A DNA stretch of 8,504 bases from Zetaproteobacteria bacterium (GTDB taxonomy: Bacteria; Pseudomonadota; Zetaproteobacteria; Mariprofundales; Mariprofundaceae). The DNA lies in NCBI GenBank assembly GCA_021545625.1, contig JAJRVH010000104.1:1-8504 (forward strand), read 5' to 3'. The translations under genes and the position numbers were made by a program. The first letter of the stretch is position 1, and the number at the start of each line of letters is the position of its first letter. Under the pieces are notes generated by a model. It did not search any database. It worked only from the letters and a program-made list of their open reading frames with translations, and had not been told where the DNA came from. Positions 1 through 6,449 of the stretch are shown piece by piece.

Positions 1-444
1 ATGGCTGACCTCATGCGCCAGCACGGCAACCAGCTCCCGCTCGTCCAGCAGACGCAACAAGCCGTCGGTCACGCCGATGACGATGTTCTCCCCCGTGCCG
101 GTGGCAAAGGCATTGGCCGTGCTCGTCGGGATGTAAAAGACGACCGGCACGCGCGGCAATTCCGCCCGCCGGGCCAGTTCCTCGACGATATCCAGCAGCG
201 CCGGCGCATTCGCCCGGCTGAGCGGCCGGGCCCGGTACATGCGCATCAGCAGCCACGGCGACAGCTGCGGGGCGAACAACAGCATCATGCCCAGACCGAA
301 GATCAGCCACGGAACGGCGCCCGGACCGAACAGCAAGGCCGCCGACACGGACAGAATTCCGAGCATGCCGCCCATCAGCAGCATGCTTTGCAGCCAGTTG
401 CGCAGGCGATGACGCATCAGATTAACGGACATTTCGGCGGCCAT
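1..444 (-). CDS. M48 family (HtpX-like) membrane zinc metalloprotease, N-terminal part, cut by window edge
   Basis: The visible 148 codons end exactly at a zinc-binding HExxH motif (HEVSH, residues 144-148). Just before it is the LDERELVAVLAHE context typical of M48 peptidases. Two hydrophobic segments lie near residues 18-39 and 44-66, as in HtpX-type proteases, where N-terminal membrane segments precede a cytosolic catalytic domain. The HExxH position matches E. coli HtpX (about residue 140). The known family role is proteolytic quality control of membrane proteins; the substrate here is unknown. The third zinc ligand and the C-terminal membrane segments lie beyond the left edge. I chose the ATG at 444 because a candidate promoter ends 10 nt upstream, although an in-frame ATG at 432 (residue 5) is also possible. 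Neither start has a clear Shine-Dalgarno. The gene is divergent from pckA. The family call is firm; orthology to HtpX itself is not shown. Confidence 0.85.
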   Translation of the reverse strand, partial: MAAEMSVNLMRHRLRNWLQSMLLMGGMLGILSVSAALLFGPGAVPWLIFGLGMMLLFAPQLSPWLLMRMYRARPLSRANAPALLDIVEELARRAELPRVPVVFYIPTSTANAFATGTGENIVIGVTDGLLRLLDERELVAVLAHEVSH

Positions 445-453
445 GAGTCGTCA

Positions 454-462
454 ACGGTAGCA
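454..462 (-). promoter_or_regulatory. Candidate extended -10 promoter for the M48 protease gene
   Basis: Read on the minus strand this is TGCTACCGT, an extended -10 element (TGn plus a TATAAT-like hexamer, TACCGT). Transcription would begin about 3 nt before the ATG at 444, so the mRNA would be nearly leaderless. This fits the absence of a Shine-Dalgarno there. No convincing -35 hexamer is visible. The same TGCTACC core occurs ahead of pckA and the NusG_II gene. Inference from motif and spacing only. Confidence 0.4.
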
Positions 463-516
463 CGAACAATGCCGCATTCACAAATCGGACCGCCGCTATA
501 TCAATAGGCTACTCCC

Positions 517-525
517 TGCTACCAT
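517..525 (+). promoter_or_regulatory. Candidate extended -10 promoter for pckA
   Basis: TGCTACCAT matches an extended -10 (TG, one base, then TACCAT). The predicted start near 532 gives a leader of about 22 nt that contains the GGAG ribosome site at 544-547. The -35 position holds TATATC, a poor match, as is tolerated with extended -10 promoters. The surrounding 19 bases (514-532) recur with one mismatch at 6432-6450. Confidence 0.45.
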
Positions 526-553
526 GCAGCCACTGTCGACTCCGGAGTAAGCC

Positions 554-2164
554 ATGCCGCACCATGAAAAACTGATCCGCGTACTGCACCAGCTCGGACT
601 GCAGAACCTCGAGGACGTCTACCGGAACCTGCCGACGCCGCGACTCTACGAGCATGCCATTCGCAACCGCGAGGGACATCTGGCGCATATGGGAGCGCTG
701 GTCGTACGCACCGGGCATTTCACCGGCCGGGCCGTGCATGACAAATTCATTGTCGACGAGCCGGCAAGCCACGATCGCGTCTGGTGGGGCGACTTCAACC
801 GGGCCTTCTCCGAAGAGCGCTTCGACGCGTTGTATGCGCGCGTCTGCCGTTATCTCGAAGGGCGGCAAATCTATGTCGAGGACTGTCTGGTCGGCGCCGA
901 CTCCCGCTACGAAAAGGCTGTGCGGGTGATCACCCAGGACGCCTGGCATGCCTTGTTTGCGCGCACGATGTTCGTGCGCCCGGTCGACCTGGGGCGCGAT
1001 ATCGAACCGGACGAACCGGAATTCACCGTCATCCATGTGCCGCATTTCCATGCCATGCCGAGCCAGGACGGCACCCATTCCGAGGCCTTCGTGATCCTGC
1101 ACATGACGCGCCGCATCGTGTTGATCGGCGGCACGGCCTATGCCGGAGAAATCAAGAAATCGATCTTTACGATCATGAACTATCTGCTACCGGACGAGGA
1201 TGTATTGCCGATGCATGCCTCGGCCAATATGGGCGCAAATGGCGATGTGGCGATCTTTTTCGGCCTGTCCGGCACGGGCAAGACGACCTTGTCTTCCGAT
1301 CCGACGAGACGGCTGATCGGCGATGACGAACACGGCTGGAGCAGCCATGATATCTTCAATTTCGAAGGCGGCTGCTATGCCAAGGTCGTCAACCTGTCCC
1401 CCGACAAGGAGCCGATGATTTATGCCGCGACCCAGCGTTTCGGCACGATACTGGAGAATGTCTGTCTGGACATGGACACGCGGCATGTCGATTTTTCCAA
1501 TGCTTCCCTGACCGAAAACACGCGCGCCGCCTATCCGGTCCAGGCCATTCCCAACGCGGTCTACCCCGGCGTCGGCGGCCAGCCGCGCAATATCGTCATG
1601 CTGACCGCCGACGCATTCGGCGTGTTGCCGCCGATCGCACGTCTGAGCCCGGCCCAGGCAATGTATTATTTTCTGCTCGGATACACGGCCAAGGTGGCCG
1701 GCACAGAAGCGGGCATCAGTGAACCGCAGGCCACCTTCAGCCCCTGTTTCGGCGCTCCGTTCATGGCCCGTCATCCGTCCGTCTATGCCGGCATGCTGGG
1801 AGACAGGATCCGCGACCAGCAGGTCGATTGCTGGCTGCTCAACACCGGCTGGAGCGGCGGGCCGTACGGTACCGGCACGCGCATGGACATCGACGTCACG
1901 CGCACGCTGCTGAATCATGCCCTGAGCGGCGGATTATACGATACCGAATACCGTCGGGATGATATTTTCGGCCTGCATGTGCCCCTGGCCTGCCCGGACG
2001 TGGATACATCCCTGCTTGATCCCGCATCGACCTGGGATGATGCGGCTGCCTACCGACAGACAGCCCTGCGACTGGCGGCATCATTTCATCAGACATTTGA
2101 CGAATTTCGCGACATGGTCGGACCCGATGTCGCGGCGGCGGGTCCGGTGGCGGGCCATGACTGA
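554..2164 (+). CDS. pckA: Phosphoenolpyruvate carboxykinase (ATP)
   Basis: This cytosolic enzyme converts oxaloacetate and ATP to PEP, CO2 and ADP, the entry step of gluconeogenesis. The 536-residue length matches the ATP-type family (E. coli 540). Visible active-site elements are Y196-AGEIKK with metal-site K202, H221 in LPMHASAN, the P-loop GLSGTGKTT at 237-245 with K243, the kinase-2 motif IGDDEHGW with D257/D258, SLTENTR ending at R324, and the GTGTRM region near the C-terminus. Most correspond to E. coli PckA at a constant offset of 11 residues. The substrate-binding R59 is present, but the usual TGRSPKDK reads TGRAVHDK. The ATG is preceded by GGAG at 544-547 with a 6-nt spacer. The stop lies inside the next gene (8-nt overlap), so at least the next two genes are probably co-transcribed. 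The enzyme looks intact and functional. Confidence 0.97.
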   Translation: MPHHEKLIRVLHQLGLQNLEDVYRNLPTPRLYEHAIRNREGHLAHMGALVVRTGHFTGRAVHDKFIVDEPASHDRVWWGDFNRAFSEERFDALYARVCRYLEGRQIYVEDCLVGADSRYEKAVRVITQDAWHALFARTMFVRPVDLGRDIEPDEPEFTVIHVPHFHAMPSQDGTHSEAFVILHMTRRIVLIGGTAYAGEIKKSIFTIMNYLLPDEDVLPMHASANMGANGDVAIFFGLSGTGKTTLSSDPTRRLIGDDEHGWSSHDIFNFEGGCYAKVVNLSPDKEPMIYAATQRFGTILENVCLDMDTRHVDFSNASLTENTRAAYPVQAIPNAVYPGVGGQPRNIVMLTADAFGVLPPIARLSPAQAMYYFLLGYTAKVAGTEAGISEPQATFSPCFGAPFMARHPSVYAGMLGDRIRDQQVDCWLLNTGWSGGPYGTGTRMDIDVTRTLLNHALSGGLYDTEYRRDDIFGLHVPLACPDVDTSLLDPASTWDDAAAYRQTALRLAASFHQTFDEFRDMVGPDVAAAGPVAGHD

Positions 2165-3269
2165 GATGCATATCGAACATATGGCTTGCCAGGCATCCGT
2201 GCGCGACGCGGCAGGCGCATGGCCGCTGCGGCGGCGCGGCTATCGGCTGGGCTGGATCCGCGCTGCCGGAACGGCATCGCTCCCCGCTGTCGACGCGGTT
2301 GCCCGGGCATGGAAAACCGATGCGGCCGTCGTGCTGCCCGGCATCATCGATGTCGCATCCCTTGCGGATGAGATCCGGGCCGCGCGCCAGCTGATGGAAC
2401 GGACGCTGGCAGGCGAGGAGCTGGCCGACATTTTTGCAGCGGAACCCTACCGCCTGCGCCTGCAGGATTTGCCGCTGGTCTCGGTATCGGCCGAGGAGCA
2501 CGACGAGCAGGGCATCGAAAAGCTTTATTTCGATGCCGAACAACACGGCGAGCTGCTGGCCGAGTCGCTGTGGTGCAAGGCCTCGTGGCTGTCGTTCCAT
2601 GAGGAGGATGCAAGCCTGCGCTTCCGCTTCTCCTTCGGCATGGAAGGCTTTGAGGACGTGGCGGCGGATCCGCTTCGCCAGCAATGGGCGGGCAGGCTCT
2701 GCGATGCGATTTTCCCCGAATCGCGCGCCATCACCGAAAACCCCGATATCCAGACATGCCTGCGCGCGGCCCTGGATGCCGAGCCTGCTTTCGTCGAACG
2801 CATCGTCTATTTCAACGCTCCGAACGGCGGCGCGCAAATGCACCATGATGTCGAACGGGGACATGCCGGCGTCGTCTTCGCCCAGCTTTCCGGTGCCACC
2901 TTCTGGCTGGCGCTTGCCAAGCCGACGCTGATGGATGAACTGGCGGATTTTGTCGCATCCCGGCCCGATGCCGTCGCCGAGGTGTTGCCGGATGCACAGG
3001 ATCGCAGGCGACTGGCCGGGCTGGTGGATGACCGGCCGGCGCTGTCGGATTACATGGAAGAGGCGGATCATGAACTGGTCGAGGCGATCATGGATCGTTC
3101 ACCGGCCTTTACCGGCCACTTGGTCGAGCGCGGCCATGCCCATCTGCTGCAGGCCGGCGACGCGCTGCTAATGCCGCAGCGTGATCTCGATCGCTGCGTC
3201 TGGCACAGCGTATTCTGTATCGGCGACGAGCCGGGCGAGGGACTGTCGTTTGCCGTGCGCCCCGGATGA
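2157..3269 (+). CDS. Cupin_8/JmjC-like putative Fe(II) oxygenase, function unknown
   Basis: A 370-residue protein that I do not recognise as a named enzyme. Its C-terminal half carries the marks of a double-stranded beta-helix iron oxygenase: an HxD pair (H229, D231) in QMHHDVERGH, then FAQLSGATFWLA, which resembles the cupin_8/FIH strand FAQIKGYKR, and finally GDALLMP followed by VWHSV with the likely third ligand H350. The D231-to-H350 gap is long, about 120 residues, because of an apparently helical acidic insertion near residues 260-325. By eye, the 2-oxoglutarate-binding Lys of FIH is replaced by T248. The N-terminal 200 residues show no motif I know. There is no signal peptide or membrane segment, so it is probably cytosolic. 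The start at 2157 is chosen for its ATGACTGA overlap with the pckA stop; ATGs at 2166 and 2181 are alternatives and no strong ribosome site is seen. Fold moderately sure; substrate unknown. Confidence 0.7.
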   Translation: MTEMHIEHMACQASVRDAAGAWPLRRRGYRLGWIRAAGTASLPAVDAVARAWKTDAAVVLPGIIDVASLADEIRAARQLMERTLAGEELADIFAAEPYRLRLQDLPLVSVSAEEHDEQGIEKLYFDAEQHGELLAESLWCKASWLSFHEEDASLRFRFSFGMEGFEDVAADPLRQQWAGRLCDAIFPESRAITENPDIQTCLRAALDAEPAFVERIVYFNAPNGGAQMHHDVERGHAGVVFAQLSGATFWLALAKPTLMDELADFVASRPDAVAEVLPDAQDRRRLAGLVDDRPALSDYMEEADHELVEAIMDRSPAFTGHLVERGHAHLLQAGDALLMPQRDLDRCVWHSVFCIGDEPGEGLSFAVRPG

Positions 3270-5383
3270 TACGGCACACGTCATGGCTGATGCTGTCGAT
3301 GCTGCTGGCTGGCAGCTGTCTGGCCATGGAGGGTTCTGTGAGCGCTGAGCGCCCGAAACACAATCATCTGATCGGGGAGTCTAGCCCCTATCTGCAGCAG
3401 CATGCGCATAACCCGGTGGACTGGTATCCGTGGAGCGAGGAAGCGTTCGCGCTGGCGCGCATGCAGGACAGGCCGATCTTTCTGTCGATCGGCTATTCGA
3501 CCTGCCACTGGTGCCATGTGATGGAAAAGGAGTCGTTTGCCGATGCCGAGGTCGCCGAGGCGCTGAACGACACGTTCATCGCCATCAAGGTGGATCGCGA
3601 GGAGCGACCGGATATTGATGCGATCTACATGCAGGCTGCCCAGACCATGAACGGCAGCGGCGGCTGGCCGCTGAACGTCATCATGACTCCCGACAGGCAA
3701 CCTTTTTATGCCGCCACCTATCTTCCCAAACACTCGCGCTTCGGGCACATCGGCATCATCGAACTTGCCGGGCGTATCTCGGAGCTCTGGCGGCATGACC
3801 GGCAGCGTATCGAGCGTTCGGCCGCTTCCCTGACCGCGGCCGTGCAGCGGGGCGTGGCTCTGCATGCCCCCGGCGACGTGGACAGCAAGGCGGTCGGGAA
3901 AGCCTGCCGACAGCTGGCCGGAAGCTTCGACCGCGTTCGCGGCGGTTTAGGCGAAGCTCCCAAGTTCCCAAGCCCGCACCGGCTGCTGTTTCTGTTGCGC
4001 TACGGCGCGCTGGAGCAACAGCCGGATGCCACGGCTATGGCTGTCGAAACGCTGAGGGCGATGCAGCGCGGCGGCATCCACGACCAGCTGGGCGGCGGCT
4101 TTCACCGCTATTCGACCGATGCCGAATGGCTGTTGCCGCATTTCGAGAAAATGCTCTACGACCAGGCCATGCTGCTGATCGCCTACAGCGAGGCCTGGCA
4201 GGTGACGCATGATGCCACCCTTGCCGATACCGCGCGCGGTATTGCCACCTATCTGTTGCGTGACATGCAGCATGAACAGGGGGGCTTCTATGCGGCCGAG
4301 GATGCCGACTCCGAAGGCGTGGAAGGCAAATTCTATGTCTGGAGCGAAGCGGAGGTTCGCCGGCTGCTGGGCAGGGATGCCGATGCGTTCATCCGCGCCT
4401 ACGGCATCGAAAAAGACGGCAATTTCATCGACGAGGCGAAGGGCAGGAAAACCGGCGATAATATCCTGCACCTGGGCGACAGCACCGATGCCGGGCGCTT
4501 CGCGGCAGAACGCGCGCGCCTGCTTGAAGCGCGCAGCAAACGCGCACGTCCGTTTCGCGATGACAAGATCCTGAGCGACTGGAACGGCCTGGCCATCGCG
4601 GCGCTGGCGATTGGCGGCCGCATACTGAACGATCCGGCAATGATTGAGGCCGCCGGAAAGGCGGCGACATTCGTGCTGACGCATCTGCAGGATGACGGGG
4701 TGCTGTTGCACAGCTGGCGCGACGGCCGGGCCGGCATCGACGGGCATCTGAACGACTATGCGGCCATGATCTGGGGACTGACCGAACTGTACGAATCGGA
4801 CTTCGATCCGGACTGGCTGGAACATGCGCAACGCCTGAACCGGGCGATGATCGAACGCTTTCGCGCACCGGGCGGCAGCTTCTACATGACGGCGGCCGGC
4901 AACAACCTGATCGCCCGGCCGGTGGAATCTTTCGACGGCGCGTTACCGTCCGGCAATGCGCTGGCCATGCATAATCTGTTGCGCCTCTCGCGTCTGACCG
5001 GCGATGCGGGCCTTGAAGAGCAGGCTGCTGCCGTCGCCCGTCATTTCTCAGGCATGATCGGGCAGGCGCCCTCGGCCATGACGCATATGCTCAGCGCCGT
5101 GCTTCTGGCTACGCATCCAGGCAGGGAAATCGTACTGGCGGGCCCCCGCCGGGATGCAACGGCAACGAACATGCTGGCCCTCATCCGTCAGCGATTCCGA
5201 CCGGATGTGGTGGTGTTGTGGCGGGACGGATATAGCGATACCGCGCTGAACCGGCTTGCCCCGTTCAGTCGCGGGCAACGGGCCATTGCGGGTCGTGCGA
5301 CGGCCTATGTCTGCGAAGGCCACAGCTGCAACCTGCCCGTCACCGATACGGCGGCACTCGCCCGCCTGATCGGCGGCGACTGA
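3266..5383 (+). CDS. DUF255 (YyaL/SPATA20-type) thioredoxin-fold protein with candidate signal peptide
   Basis: The 705 residues match the DUF255 family along their whole length. A thioredoxin-like domain (about 33-190) begins with SPYLQQHAHNPVDWYPW and carries the redox-type motif C80-HW-C83. An alpha/alpha barrel resembling sugar epimerases and glycosidases follows, with GGGFHRYSTD (276-285), PHFEKMLYDQ (291-300), EDADSEG (345-351) and KILSDWNGLA. The biochemical role of the family is not established. Unusually, translation from the ATG at 3266, which overlaps the previous stop as ATGA, gives a Sec-like signal peptide: basic start, hydrophobic residues 8-19, possible cleavage after CLA at 20. 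That implies export. A GTG at 3338 with a strong ribosome site would give a 681-residue cytosolic form with the start usual for the family. A lipobox is not met. Family certain; start and location open. Confidence 0.92.
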   Translation: MIRHTSWLMLSMLLAGSCLAMEGSVSAERPKHNHLIGESSPYLQQHAHNPVDWYPWSEEAFALARMQDRPIFLSIGYSTCHWCHVMEKESFADAEVAEALNDTFIAIKVDREERPDIDAIYMQAAQTMNGSGGWPLNVIMTPDRQPFYAATYLPKHSRFGHIGIIELAGRISELWRHDRQRIERSAASLTAAVQRGVALHAPGDVDSKAVGKACRQLAGSFDRVRGGLGEAPKFPSPHRLLFLLRYGALEQQPDATAMAVETLRAMQRGGIHDQLGGGFHRYSTDAEWLLPHFEKMLYDQAMLLIAYSEAWQVTHDATLADTARGIATYLLRDMQHEQGGFYAAEDADSEGVEGKFYVWSEAEVRRLLGRDADAFIRAYGIEKDGNFIDEAKGRKTGDNILHLGDSTDAGRFAAERARLLEARSKRARPFRDDKILSDWNGLAIAALAIGGRILNDPAMIEAAGKAATFVLTHLQDDGVLLHSWRDGRAGIDGHLNDYAAMIWGLTELYESDFDPDWLEHAQRLNRAMIERFRAPGGSFYMTAAGNNLIARPVESFDGALPSGNALAMHNLLRLSRLTGDAGLEEQAAAVARHFSGMIGQAPSAMTHMLSAVLLATHPGREIVLAGPRRDATATNMLALIRQRFRPDVVVLWRDGYSDTALNRLAPFSRGQRAIAGRATAYVCEGHSCNLPVTDTAALARLIGGD
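3328..3340 (+). promoter_or_regulatory. Strong internal ribosome site and alternative GTG start in the DUF255 gene
   Basis: GGAGGG at 3328-3333 stands 4 nt before an in-frame GTG at 3338 (5 nt from the GGAGG core). It is far better than anything before the coupled ATG at 3266. Initiation here removes the hydrophobic leader and begins with MSAERPKHNHLIGESSPYL, as cytosolic DUF255 proteins usually do. Both starts may be used; the sequence alone does not decide. Confidence 0.5.
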
Positions 5384-5391
5384 GCGTCGTT

Positions 5392-5424
5392 GCACGCGGC
5401 TGCTATAATAAAACAGCCGCTTGC
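5392..5424. repeat. Near-perfect 11-bp inverted repeat with TATAAT in the spacer
   Basis: The left arm GCACGCGGCTG (5392-5402) and right arm CAGCCGCTTGC (5414-5424) pair at 10 of 11 positions around an 11-nt A/T-rich spacer. In RNA this is a stable hairpin 9 nt after the DUF255 stop. No T-run follows on either strand, so it is not a classical intrinsic terminator. It could instead stabilise the 3' end of the upstream transcript, or be an operator over the -10 box it encloses. Confidence 0.6.
5401..5409 (+). promoter_or_regulatory. Candidate promoter with perfect extended -10 (TGCTATAAT)
   Basis: This is a consensus extended -10 element, the best in the window. It predicts a transcript starting near 5416, inside the receiver fragment and after its only plausible start codon at 5390. 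No good downstream start follows, so the promoter may be a remnant of rearrangement, may drive a short RNA, or may be chance within the inverted repeat. Confidence 0.35.
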
Positions 5425-5716
5425 CGTACTGTCCGATATCACGATGCCCGGACTTGGCGGCATCGAACTGATCCGACGCCTCCGCCAGAGCCAGCCCGAT
5501 CAGCGTCTGGTGCTGATATCCGGCACGCCGGAAGACACTTCAGAGGTCGATGACTGCCTGTGTGCGATGATCGGCAAGCCTTTTCGGCCGACATCGATCA
5601 TCGAGCTGCTCGAGATTCTCCGACAATGCCGGCGGCACGAACCGCGCAGCAACCAGGCCGGCTATTGCGGCTACGGACTCGACCATATCTGCCCGAAAAA
5701 GCCGTGAAGCGGACGT

Positions 5717-6382
5717 TCAATAGGGGACGATGCTGCCGTCGTAGGCAATAAAGGCGCCGGCCTCGTAATCGCGGGCATGTCCAATCACGTCGACCATGCC
5801 CGCCACCGAAGTGTCGATGTCGATCAGGCCCGTCTGATGCGTCATATCGGTCTGCACCCAGCCCGGATGCAGCGTGACGACATGGATATGTTGCGGCGCA
5901 AGATCGACCGCCATCGACCTGGATACGATGACCAGCCCTGCCTTGGCCGCGCGATAGGCCTAGGTGCCGCCGCTGCTGTTGTCGGCCGACGATCCCATCT
6001 TCGAACTGATATTGGCAATCACGGCGCCGCCGGAAAAACGTCCGAGCAGTCGCTGAACGACGCGCAGCGGGCCGATGCAGTCGATATTGAACACCTCCAT
6101 CATCGCCTGCGCCGTGACCTTGCCCAGCGACTGGCCATCCTTGTCCGGTCCGTAAATACCGGCATTGTTGATCAGAAGATCGACGTTTTCCGGCAATGCC
6201 CCGGCCGGTCCATCATCCGTGCCGACATCCCAGCGAAGGCGATGCAGCTTCGGAGACTCGATCGCGGCAAGCCCGCCCGGATCGCTGCGGTAGCAGGCCC
6301 ATACATCATGTCCCTGGCGCAAATAATGCCGGACAAAGCCCAGGCCCAGGCCCCGGTTGCTTCCGGTGATAAAGATTTGCAT
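5717..6382 (-). pseudogene. Short-chain dehydrogenase/reductase gene interrupted by one in-frame TAG
   Basis: Read through one stop, the minus-strand frame encodes a 221-position classical NAD(P)-dependent SDR of normal length, similar to the small sniffer/CsgA-like reductases. It shows the nucleotide-binding TGSNRGLG (6-13), LLINNAG, the catalytic Ser in NISSKMGS (126/127), the YxxxK pair Y143/K147 in AYRAAK, and HPGWVQTDM. The frame is unbroken except for TAG at codon 141 (5962-5960), in SSGGT-stop-AYRAAK. Related proteins usually have Tyr there, so one TAC/TAT-to-TAG change explains it. Termination would leave a 140-residue protein without the catalytic Tyr and Lys. The start is well supported: GGGAGGA lies just upstream (6393-6387). 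The gene is convergent with the receiver fragment and divergent from the NusG_II gene. A very recent pseudogene or a base-call error are both possible; the substrate is unknown. Confidence 0.85.
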
Positions 6383-6434
6383 GGCATCCTCCCGGTCCGA
6401 ATATGCTTTCGATTGGGCAGCCGGGGGGCACCCC

Positions 6435-6443
6435 TGCTACCAT
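6435..6443 (+). promoter_or_regulatory. Candidate extended -10 promoter giving a leaderless NusG_II mRNA
   Basis: TGCTACCAT is identical to the pckA candidate. Seven bases past the hexamer is the A of the ATG at 6450, so the predicted transcript starts at the start codon. This would explain why no Shine-Dalgarno precedes that gene. A weak -35-like TTGGGC (6413-6418) lies 19 nt upstream of the hexamer. Inference from motif and spacing. Confidence 0.45.
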
Positions 6444-6449
6444 GCGGCC

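Larger units (their letters stand above)
5390..5707 (+). pseudogene. Truncated response-regulator receiver domain, N-terminal third missing
   Basis: The frame encodes the C-terminal two thirds of a receiver domain. VLSDITMPGLGGIELIRRLR contains the phospho-acceptor Asp (D16 from the TTG at 5390). LVLISGTPED supplies the conserved Ser/Thr (S44), and IGKPFRP the conserved Lys (K63). The first strand, the helix and the acidic metal-binding pair are absent: about 40 residues that should precede it fall in the gap after the DUF255 stop at 5383. The S44-to-K63 distance is also about three residues short compared with CheY. The SDITMPG and LISG wording recalls the terminal receiver of hybrid histidine kinases, so this may be the tail of such a gene. 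No start codon has a convincing ribosome site. Without the acidic pocket it should not be phosphorylated normally. Most likely a decaying fragment; a small expressed protein cannot be excluded. Confidence 0.65.

Noticed and set aside
1..507. Plus-strand open frame of 168 codons at the left edge
   Set aside because: It is antisense to the M48 protease, His/Gln/Arg-rich with no family resemblance, and the minus frame gives a clear HExxH protein.
1195..1203. Another TGCTACC motif on the plus strand
   Set aside because: It is inside pckA, made of the conserved YLLP codons, with no gene start nearby.
1187..3071. Long minus-strand open frames (1187-1918 and 1896-3071) opposite pckA and the oxygenase gene
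   Set aside because: Long antisense frames are expected in GC-rich coding DNA. Their peptides resemble no family, whereas the plus-strand products do.
3302..3328. Lipoprotein signal (lipobox) in the DUF255 leader
   Set aside because: The only Cys (C18) is preceded by AGS, with Ala instead of Leu/Val/Ile at -3; ordinary Sec cleavage after CLA fits better.
3947..4831. 294-codon minus-strand frame opposite the DUF255 gene
   Set aside because: It lies fully inside the conserved barrel domain on the other strand and shows no motif or ribosome site.
5392..5424. Intrinsic terminator of the pckA operon
   Set aside because: The stem is good, but no T-run follows it on the plus strand, nor on the minus strand, so it is listed as an inverted repeat.
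5708..5716. Terminator between the convergent receiver fragment and SDR gene
   Set aside because: Only 9 bases separate the two stop codons and no hairpin with a T-run is visible around them.
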